Source: Bacteroidales bacterium
GTDB taxonomy: Bacteria; Bacteroidota; Bacteroidia; Bacteroidales; JAADJA01
Direction: 5' to 3'
DNA: 5,106 nt
Assembly: GCA_029934735.1 (NCBI GenBank)
Contig: JAOZLR010000213.1
Span: 1-5,106 of the forward strand
The notes under the pieces are model-generated. The model was not told the DNA's origin. It was given only the letters and a program-made list of their open reading frames with translations, and made no database searches. The stretch's first letter is position 1; each line of letters opens with the position of its first letter. Shown here in pieces: positions 1 through 5,106 of the stretch. The position numbers and the translations under genes were made by a program.

Positions 1-1541
1 GACACTTCATTAATCAGAAATACAGCACCCAAACGAGGTTCAAGCCCGCCATACGGACTAAAGAAAACACCGCTACCATAAACTGTCGAATCGGCAACCT
101 CATATTGTTCATCATAATTATAAATTGTGGCTGGCCCGACATTTTGAAACAATGAGAATCGCAATCCGTATTTCAGTGTGAACCTCGAACCGACTTTTTG
201 TTCATTACTTATATACAGCCCTGATTCTAATGCATTGATATCAGGCACCTTATACTCTTCCATAACTGACGCTTCTCCAAGGCCTTTTGCTGTCCCCGGA
301 ACAAACTTATGAAAGATAGAACTTACTCCGAATTTTATGGTGTTTGAAGAGTTCAGAAAATAAGTAAAGTCAGCCTTCACCCCATTATCAGTCATATTCG
401 ATTTCCACTCAAACGAATTGACCTCGCCCTCAGGCACACCGAGTTCATAACTAAAACGTGAATGAATGACTGAAAAATTGGAAAACAACCTTTGTGAAAA
501 CAGATGGTTCCACCTCGCAGTAAAAGTATTGTTTCCCCAGCCCATTTTAAAAAGACTGTTTTTAAAAACATCTTTCCCGTAATATGCAGAAACAAAAACA
601 CGATTATTCTCATCAATGTTGTAATTGACCTTTGCATTAAAATCATAAAAATATATCCTTGTCTGCCTGTTGTCAGCATCGTCGGACAATTTAAGAAAAA
701 CGTCGGCATATGTCCTCCTGCCCGAAACTATAAAAGATGCTTTATCTTTAACAATAGGGCCTTCGAGTGTAAGGCGGCTTGCAATTGTTCCTATACCACC
801 AGTTCCCGAAAATTTCTTGGAATTTCCATCTTTCATTCTGATATCAAGAAGGGATGAAAGCCTCCCTCCGGAAGAAGCAGGGATATCACCCTTATACAAT
901 TTTACATCTTTTATAGCATCATTGTTGAACACTGAGAAGAAACCCATCAGGTGCGATGCATTATAAACCGTAGCTTCATCCAACTGGATAAGATTCTGAT
1001 CCATACTCCCGCCTCTGACGCTGAACCCTGACCCGCCTTCCGAAATCGTCTGAACACCAGGGAGAAGAATAATTACCTTGATAATGTCAACCTCACCCAT
1101 CATAGCAGGAATTTCCTTAATGGTTTTTATATTCATCTTTATAGAGCTCATCTCCGTTTGCGTGATATTTTCGTTTAAGGCCTTTTCCGTAATTACAACT
1201 CCAGAAAGCTCCTGGTTCTGAGTACTCAGTTCCACATTAAGGGTAATATTTTCATTTAGGTTGATTTTCTTTTCATAGTTCTCATAACCGAGATACGAAA
1301 ACCGAAGCGAATACTCGCCGGATGAAAGAGTAATGGAATAAAAACCATATTCGTTTGAGGTTGTGCCGGATTTTAGCTCTTGAACATAAACTGTGGCACC
1401 AATCAAATCCTCACCGGTCTCTGCGTCTTTAATGTATCCGCTTATAGTGAATTTAGTGTCAGGATTAGCAATCTCAGCCCAAATCTCCCGTGGAACAATC
1501 AGTAAAACCAGAAAAAGAATAATTGTAAAAAGCGCTCTCAT
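1..1541 (-). CDS. TonB-dependent outer-membrane receptor with N-terminal carboxypeptidase-like regulatory domain (5' part; C-terminus outside window)
   Basis: Likely imports a substrate across the outer membrane using TonB/ExbBD energy; the substrate cannot be told. The frame is open for 513 codons from ATG 1541 to the left edge, with no internal stop. An in-frame TAG directly precedes the ATG and fixes the start. Residues 1-22 look like a signal peptide (hydrophobic 4-16, likely cleavage after WA22). Residues 32-110 match a CarboxypepD_reg-like beta domain (ISGYIKDAETGEDLIGATV, later YGFYSI and LGYE). Residues 118-240 are the plug, with LLPGVQ at 159-164, GFSVRGGS at 172-179, DQNLIQLDEATVYN at 181-194 and GGRLSSLLDIRMKDGN at 225-240. 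The barrel begins near 245 and reaches a conserved-looking EPRLG at 501-505. Such receptors usually run 750-800 residues, so about one third is missing through window truncation. No SusD-like partner is visible. It lies downstream of a LytTR pair, which may control it. Family is sure; substrate unknown. Confidence 0.95.
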   Translation of the reverse strand, partial: MRALFTIILFLVLLIVPREIWAEIANPDTKFTISGYIKDAETGEDLIGATVYVQELKSGTTSNEYGFYSITLSSGEYSLRFSYLGYENYEKKINLNENITLNVELSTQNQELSGVVITEKALNENITQTEMSSIKMNIKTIKEIPAMMGEVDIIKVIILLPGVQTISEGGSGFSVRGGSMDQNLIQLDEATVYNASHLMGFFSVFNNDAIKDVKLYKGDIPASSGGRLSSLLDIRMKDGNSKKFSGTGGIGTIASRLTLEGPIVKDKASFIVSGRRTYADVFLKLSDDADNRQTRIYFYDFNAKVNYNIDENNRVFVSAYYGKDVFKNSLFKMGWGNNTFTARWNHLFSQRLFSNFSVIHSRFSYELGVPEGEVNSFEWKSNMTDNGVKADFTYFLNSSNTIKFGVSSIFHKFVPGTAKGLGEASVMEEYKVPDINALESGLYISNEQKVGSRFTLKYGLRFSLFQNVGPATIYNYDEQYEVADSTVYGSGVFFSPYGGLEPRLGAVFLINEV

Positions 1542-1580
1542 CTAATACAAATAAAAAAATTTAAACTTTGATTGCCTCTG

Positions 1581-1588
1581 CAAATTTA
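1581..1588 (-). promoter_or_regulatory. Bacteroidota-type -7 promoter element for the TonB receptor
   Basis: The minus strand reads TAAATTTG, an exact match to the TAnnTTTG -7 consensus of Bacteroidota, followed by CA. It would give a leader of about 35 nt before ATG 1541. No convincing TTG -33 element is seen, but an A10 run (T10 at 1621-1630 on the plus strand) sits 33-42 bp upstream of the box and could act as an UP-like element. This suggests the receptor is transcribed separately from the regulator gene before it. Confidence 0.55.
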
Positions 1589-1657
1589 CATATCTTAAAA
1601 GTTGAATAAATAATAGACGATTTTTTTTTTGATTTATTACATTAAAAATAAAATATT

Positions 1658-1671
1658 CATTAATATTAATG
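1658..1671. repeat. 14-bp perfect AT palindrome at the response-regulator stop codon
   Basis: CATTAATATTAATG is a perfect self-complementary 14-mer containing the TAA stop of the response regulator (1666-1668). The minus-strand sequence after it is T-rich, but the palindrome has no loop and almost no GC, so it is a poor intrinsic terminator. It could equally be a chance AT palindrome or a protein-binding site upstream of the receptor promoter. Confidence 0.35.
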
Positions 1672-2424
1672 GTCAAGCCATTTCTTAAATTCAGAAGTTT
1701 TTTCCCTTGCAACAATTACATCATTATCGTCAGAATGGAGCAATTCAATCTTAAGGCGGCTGTTTGTATAGGCAATTATGTCGGTAAAAGAATTTAACGA
1801 AATTATATATCTACGATTTATCCTGAAGAACAGCTTTGGATCGATGAGGTTCTCAATCTGCTCAAGTGAGTAGTCGATGACATAGTTACGGTCGCCAGAA
1901 GTATGAAGATATGTTGCTTTTTCCAGACTGTAGAAATAGAGTATCTCCTCAACCGGAACAGAGCGGATATGCTCGCCGACCTTAATCACAAACCTCCGTT
2001 TATAATTATCTGTCAGCAAATTCAACACCTTGTCAAAAATATGTTGGCGGGGTTCAGTGTCAGGCTGTGGCTGTATTCTTTTGAATTTCTCGATGGCAAC
2101 TGTAAGTTCATCAAGGTCAATTGGTTTAAGCAAATAATCAATGCTGTTTACCTTAAAAGCTCTAACGGCATATTCATCAAAAGCCGTTGTGAAGATGATA
2201 GGACTGTCAAGTATTGTCTGCTCAAAAATTTCGAAGCTCAGCCCATCAGCCAGTTGTATATCCAGAAAAGCAAGGTCGGGTTGTGGGTTGGTGCCAAGCC
2301 ATTTCACACTACTTTTTACCGAATCAAGCCTGCCGGCAATTTCAATTGCAGAATCATATTGTTTAATTAGCATTTCCAACCTGTCGGCAGCAAGCTTTTC
2401 ATCTTCAATTATCAGCACTCTCAT
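1666..2424 (-). CDS. LytTR-family response regulator (REC plus LytTR DNA-binding domain)
   Basis: Cytoplasmic transcription factor of 252 residues, the usual length for this class, paired with the sensor kinase just upstream. The receiver domain (about 1-118) has the acidic pocket E7/D8 (LIIEDE), phospho-acceptor D55 (AFLDIQ), switch residue T80 in FTTAFDEYA, and invariant K100-P101 in YLLKP. A linker near 119-140 leads to the LytTR domain (about 143-250), recognisable by RRFVIKVGEHIRSVPVEEI and FFRINRRYIISLNS at 199-212. All phosphorylation residues are present, so it should be active. Start ATG 2424 overlaps the kinase TGA in ATGA, indicating translational coupling. Its targets are not shown by the sequence; the TonB receptor 124 bp downstream is the nearest candidate. 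Family assignment is very secure. Confidence 0.97.
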   Translation of the reverse strand: MRVLIIEDEKLAADRLEMLIKQYDSAIEIAGRLDSVKSSVKWLGTNPQPDLAFLDIQLADGLSFEIFEQTILDSPIIFTTAFDEYAVRAFKVNSIDYLLKPIDLDELTVAIEKFKRIQPQPDTEPRQHIFDKVLNLLTDNYKRRFVIKVGEHIRSVPVEEILYFYSLEKATYLHTSGDRNYVIDYSLEQIENLIDPKLFFRINRRYIISLNSFTDIIAYTNSRLKIELLHSDDNDVIVAREKTSEFKKWLDH

Positions 2425-3473
2425 ATCTTTTCCGTTTTTGTCAGAAGTGGAAGTTTTACAACAAACTCTTTGTCATTTTTTTCAGTAATCAATTGTTTAT
2501 CTGTAAGAAAGCTATATCTTGAGCGGATATTTCCAAGACCTATCCCGCCCGAATCCTTAGTAGCAGATTTTAGTTGAAGATTGTTCCTCACGATGATATA
2601 ATCCCTATCACAATAAATCTCAATAGTAAGAGGATATTCCGACGAAACAACATTATGCTTAATAGCATTCTCAACAAGCATTTGAACAGAGGCAGGAACA
2701 ATAAATTTCCCTTTGCCATTATCTGTATTTATCTCAACATCAAGATTTTCTCCAAATCTAATCTTCTGAAGAAATGAATATTTTCTTACAAAATCAATTT
2801 CCTCATTTACCATAACTAACTCATTACTCTCATGTTCAAGAATATATCTATAAATATCCGACAGTTGTTTTATGAATTTTACAGCAGTGTCCTGATTTTG
2901 ATAAACCAAAGAAGTAAGCGTATTCAGGCTGTTAAACAAAAAATGCGGATTAACCTGGTTTTTCAGTGCTTTATATTGCAGGGCAATACTTTCGCGTTTC
3001 AGTTTTTCCTCATTTACAGCAGCTTCTCTCCACGATTTGAAAAATGAGACTGATATTAATATCGAAGCGATAATGACTGTGATAATAAACTGCACAAATA
3101 TTGTGATCAGGCCTCCTTTTGTCAGCAAATAAGAGCCTCCTTCCTTATAAACAAACACTGCCCATAAATAATTAAATAATATTATTGCGGCAATGGTATA
3201 AATAAACATTGCTGCTAATTGCCACCATATTGCCTTTACAGGTTCTGTATTTATATTAAAACGCCTGTTAACAAAATAACCGACTACAACATTTCCTTTC
3301 CACAGCAATGTACCTATCAGAGCTGAGTATATTGCATTTGAGACAATATAATGCCTGTAGGTTTCAAAGTCACGATAAAATAGAAAACTAACAAACATAC
3401 CTAATAATGTGACCAATAAAATGTCCTTAAGATGAATCAGTAGAGGGTGTATTTTATAATTTTTCTTTTCCAT
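2421..3473 (-). CDS. LytS/YehU-type membrane sensor histidine kinase (His_kinase family)
   Basis: Sensor kinase expected to autophosphorylate and pass phosphate to the overlapping LytTR regulator. From ATG 3473 it is 350 residues. Four hydrophobic segments lie at about 17-33, 42-67, 83-107 and 121-145, forming a membrane domain with no large extracytoplasmic sensor. A coiled linker (about 148-170) leads to the phospho-acceptor motif QVNPHFLFNSLN with H177. The ATPase part shows the N-box LVENAIKHN (N269) and the G-box GGIGLGNIRSRY (309-320). This is the short HATPase without HAMP typical of the family. The frame extends upstream to a TTG at 3533 (20 extra residues), but that stretch carries the likely -7 box and is hydrophilic and atypical, so ATG 3473 is preferred. 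The stimulus is unknown. The ATGA junction with the regulator shows they are made together. Confidence 0.95.
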   Translation of the reverse strand: MEKKNYKIHPLLIHLKDILLVTLLGMFVSFLFYRDFETYRHYIVSNAIYSALIGTLLWKGNVVVGYFVNRRFNINTEPVKAIWWQLAAMFIYTIAAIILFNYLWAVFVYKEGGSYLLTKGGLITIFVQFIITVIIASILISVSFFKSWREAAVNEEKLKRESIALQYKALKNQVNPHFLFNSLNTLTSLVYQNQDTAVKFIKQLSDIYRYILEHESNELVMVNEEIDFVRKYSFLQKIRFGENLDVEINTDNGKGKFIVPASVQMLVENAIKHNVVSSEYPLTIEIYCDRDYIIVRNNLQLKSATKDSGGIGLGNIRSRYSFLTDKQLITEKNDKEFVVKLPLLTKTEKI

Positions 3474-3527
3474 ATTTGCAGTTTCCGAAATTACACTTTT
3501 TTTTGATACTTTTATTTTGCAAATATG
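3471..3527. repeat. 10-bp perfect inverted repeat flanking the kinase leader and ending on its start codon
   Basis: On the plus strand CATATTTGCA (3471-3480) and TGCAAATATG (3518-3527) are exact reverse complements separated by 37 bp. The arm at 3471-3480 contains the kinase ATG; the other arm overlaps the likely -7 box. It could be an operator with two half-sites, or, if the transcript starts further upstream, a stem that hides the start codon. It could also be chance, because both arms resemble the common ATATTTGCA promoter-like string of Bacteroidota. Confidence 0.5.
3520..3527 (-). promoter_or_regulatory. Putative -7 promoter element of the kinase-regulator operon
   Basis: The minus strand reads CATATTTG, one mismatch from TAnnTTTG, about 46 bp before ATG 3473. 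Transcription from it would give a leader of roughly 40 nt. No TTG at the expected -33 distance was found. The element lies inside one arm of the 3471-3527 inverted repeat, so a protein binding that repeat would compete with RNA polymerase. Confidence 0.4.
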
Positions 3528-3597
3528 CTTCAAGCCCGGCTGAATATGAAATTTTTTTTACCGAATTGTTGAATTATACGGATGGAGTGTAAGGTTT

Positions 3598-3618
3598 TAC
3601 CACATCTCTAATATGGTA
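3598..3618. terminator. Weak hairpin after the ATPase gene, possible terminator
   Basis: TACCACAT and ATATGGTA flank a 5-nt loop. As minus-strand RNA the stem is 8 bp with one G-U pair and begins about 10 nt after the ATPase stop, which fits an end-of-gene hairpin, but no U-run follows it on that strand. As plus-strand RNA a long T-rich tract follows (3619-3637), but the stem then has one C-A mismatch and no plus-strand gene is present to terminate. Factor-independent termination is therefore only weakly supported. Confidence 0.25.
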
Positions 3619-3628
3619 TTTTTATTTT

Positions 3629-4996
3629 TTACTTTTTCCGACTTATCCGGCTTAAGTCAGATGCAAAATACATTGGCAATGAAATTAGATTGTATGTATA
3701 ACTATACTTTTGCTTTTTGATATTCACGTTTGCCGTAAGTTTTTCACCAATAGAGGGCATATCTGTGTTAAGACGAATTCCGGTCTCTTCCTTTTTTTCT
3801 GCAAGATATACTTGCAATGATTTCAATGTGCCTGTTTTTCCAGCTTTTACTTCAATGGGGTATATTCTATTTTCAATCTGAAAAAGAAAATCAATTTCTG
3901 CATTAGCGTTCTTTTCTTCTCGCACCCAATAATATAATTTAGCATCCTCATAATATTCAAAAGAGGATATAAGTTCCTGTCCAACAAATTGCTCTGCCAA
4001 CGCCCCTTCAAAATCCGTAATTAAATTTTGAATATCAGTAAGCTTTATATTCGATATATTGCATACCAGCCCTATATCCAAAAAGACGGGTTTGAAAACA
4101 TCATTATCAACATACTGATTAATTGGAACCTTTGATGATTTTGTTTTGCGGACAAGATGAATGATCCGGCTCATTTCCAGCTTTAACAATGCCTCCTTCA
4201 AGTATGAAGAGTGCGCACTTTTATTGATTGCCGAATATTTTACTTTCCTGCCGATATTGTTTGCTGTATAACTAAGGCATTCTTTAAGGTTTTCCTGTTG
4301 TTTACGTGTACCGTATTTTGCAAAGTCGTATTGAAAAGACGTTATAATCCCTGTATGTACCTTTCCAACTTCAATCGGATTTTTAGTAGTAACATATACA
4401 CGGACAGCTTCAGGCATTCCTCCAATAAAAAAATAAAGTCTTAAATATTCTGACATTTTACGGTGGATTGCCTCACTATATCGCCGTTCAAAAGAAAAGT
4501 CACTGATATAATCTACCAGACTTTCCTGTTCATTTGCAATTAAAAACTCCATAAAATTAAGCGGATACATATAAGCAAATTCTACCCTGCCGACCGGCAT
4601 AGAATAGGGAAGCTCATTCAAAGTGTGGTCGAGTAACGATCCTGCAGCAATAATATGTAATCCGGGCATTTGCTCATAAAAATATCTTAATGTAACGATT
4701 GCATCGGGCAATATTTGAATTTCATCAATAAAAAGCAGTGTTTCCCCTTCAATTACGGGAACGCCATACAAAGCAGATAGTTCACCGGCAATAAGTTGCG
4801 GATTCCTGCTTTTAAATATTGTTTTAAGACTATCGTCCTGCTCCGGATTAACCCTTAAATAATATTCAAAAGATTCCTTTCCAAATTTTTCGATTGTATA
4901 AGTCTTGCCAACCTGCCGTGCACCTCTGACAATAAGAGGTTTGCGGTTGGGATTATCCTTCCACGAAGCCAGATATGATTCAAAAAAACGTTTCAT
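3629..4996 (-). CDS. AAA+ ATPase of the AAA_14/DUF4143 family
   Basis: Predicted cytoplasmic ATP-binding protein of unknown role; 455 residues from ATG 4996, within the usual family length. The N-terminal AAA_14 domain (about 1-150) has Walker A GARQVGKT (25-32, K31, T32), Walker B TLLFIDEIQ (D91, E92) and a sensor-like IIAAGSLL (115-122), then the typical PVGRVEF and YPLNFMEFL. The middle has FFIGGMPEAV (189-198) and QYDFAKYG (222-229). The C-terminal DUF4143 region ends in EIDFLF (367-372) followed by YPIEVKAGKTG (379-389), a pattern like the PD-(D/E)XK nuclease core (D369, E382, K384), so it may bind or cut nucleic acid; activity is not proven. The frame extends to TTG 5026, but MKRFFESYLASWKDNPNRKP is the typical family N-terminus, so ATG 4996 is chosen; GGA lies 6-8 nt before it. 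The product has no visible link to the kinase genes. Repeats precede it. Confidence 0.93.
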   Translation of the reverse strand: MKRFFESYLASWKDNPNRKPLIVRGARQVGKTYTIEKFGKESFEYYLRVNPEQDDSLKTIFKSRNPQLIAGELSALYGVPVIEGETLLFIDEIQILPDAIVTLRYFYEQMPGLHIIAAGSLLDHTLNELPYSMPVGRVEFAYMYPLNFMEFLIANEQESLVDYISDFSFERRYSEAIHRKMSEYLRLYFFIGGMPEAVRVYVTTKNPIEVGKVHTGIITSFQYDFAKYGTRKQQENLKECLSYTANNIGRKVKYSAINKSAHSSYLKEALLKLEMSRIIHLVRKTKSSKVPINQYVDNDVFKPVFLDIGLVCNISNIKLTDIQNLITDFEGALAEQFVGQELISSFEYYEDAKLYYWVREEKNANAEIDFLFQIENRIYPIEVKAGKTGTLKSLQVYLAEKKEETGIRLNTDMPSIGEKLTANVNIKKQKYSYTYNLISLPMYFASDLSRISRKK

Positions 4997-5005
4997 TTTT
5001 TCCGG

Positions 5006-5013
5006 CAAATATA
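5006..5013 (-). promoter_or_regulatory. Putative -7 promoter element of the ATPase gene
   Basis: The minus strand reads TATATTTG, an exact TAnnTTTG match, ending only 9 bp before ATG 4996. If used, the message would have a leader of only a few bases. It lies between the repeat array and the start codon, so the innermost repeat copy would cover the region around -14 to -40. Because such strings arise easily in AT-rich DNA, transcription could instead begin upstream, beyond the window. Confidence 0.4.
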
Positions 5014-5024
5014 CAAAATAATTC

Positions 5025-5106
5025 AAAACACCATTGGATTTTAGATATTTTTATCTAAAACACTATTGGATTTAGGACCTTTTTGATCCAAAACACCATT
5101 GGATTT
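5025..5106. repeat. Array of three 17-bp repeats with palindromic spacers, upstream of the ATPase
   Basis: AAAACACCATTGGATTT occurs at 5025-5041 and 5090-5106, and with one change (C to T) at 5057-5073. Periods are 32 and 33 bp. The 15- and 16-bp spacers differ in sequence but each forms an inverted repeat with the repeat ends: TTTTAGATA/TATCTAAAA (5039-5047 and 5052-5060, perfect 9 bp, TTTT loop) and TTTAGGACC/GATCCAAAA (5071-5079 and 5085-5093, 7 of 9). Each copy can also fold on itself through TTGGAT with the hexamer 7 nt before it. The last copy stops exactly at the window edge, so the array probably continues. It is too short-period for CRISPR. Function is unknown; regulatory DNA, a mobile repeat or a structured leader are all possible. 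Confidence 0.85.

Noticed and set aside
1..300. Truncated or broken TonB receptor
   Set aside because: The frame is intact up to the window edge, so the missing C-terminus is due only to the window boundary.
392..966. Open frames at 392-709 (minus), 504-857 (plus) and 670-966 (plus)
   Set aside because: They lie inside the TonB receptor gene in other frames; the receptor frame is continuous and matches a known family throughout.
1903..2488. Plus-strand open frames opposite the response regulator (1903-2370, 2141-2488)
   Set aside because: They are antisense shadows of a well-conserved gene with no recognisable domain.
3474..3533. TTG start at 3533 adding 20 residues to the kinase
   Set aside because: The extension overlaps the likely -7 box and inverted repeat, and an ATG at 3473 begins a normal N-terminus close to the first membrane segment.
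2574..4444. Short plus-strand open frames at 2574-2777, 2832-3047 and 4211-4444
   Set aside because: They are antisense to the kinase and ATPase genes, cysteine- and phenylalanine-rich by composition, and resemble no family I know.
4997..5026. TTG start at 5026 adding 10 residues to the ATPase
   Set aside because: The typical family N-terminus begins at ATG 4996, and the added stretch contains the exact TAnnTTTG box.
5044..5106. A minus-strand open frame through the outer two repeats, giving a repeated KSN(G/S)VLD peptide before a TAA at 5042-5044 region
   Set aside because: The peptide repetition simply reflects the DNA repeat, the frame has no start in the window, and the 32-bp period to the third copy breaks it.
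5025..5106. CRISPR array
   Set aside because: Repeats are 17 bp and spacers 15-16 bp, both too short, and the spacers are palindromic rather than unique; no cas gene is present.

Overview
The window suggests a member of the Bacteroidota. The evidence is a carboxypeptidase-regulatory-domain TonB receptor, a LytS/LytT-style two-component pair, a DUF4143 ATPase, AT-rich DNA, no clear Shine-Dalgarno sites, and TAnnTTTG-like -7 boxes upstream of three genes. No genus can be named from this sequence alone.

All four real genes lie on the minus strand, so they are transcribed from high to low coordinates. From 5106 downward the order is: an array of 17-bp repeats separated by palindromic spacers (5021-5106, running off the edge); an AAA+ ATPase with a DUF4143/nuclease-like C-terminus (3629-4996); a 155-bp gap holding a hairpin and an unusual inverted repeat that ends on the next start codon; a membrane histidine kinase (2421-3473); its LytTR response regulator (1666-2424), overlapping the kinase by 4 bp in an ATGA junction; a 124-bp gap with a good promoter; and the N-terminal 513 codons of a TonB-dependent outer-membrane receptor (3-1541), which is open to the left edge and is cut by the window, not by mutation.

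The kinase and regulator are clearly a coupled pair. The receptor directly downstream has its own promoter and is a plausible target of the regulator, but no LytTR operator can be recognised. The ATPase appears to be an independent unit, probably one of the scattered DUF4143 ATPases of unknown role. The repeat array in front of it is the least ordinary part of the window. No stretch over 300 bases lacks a gene. No tRNA, rRNA, CRISPR array, transposase or riboswitch was seen.
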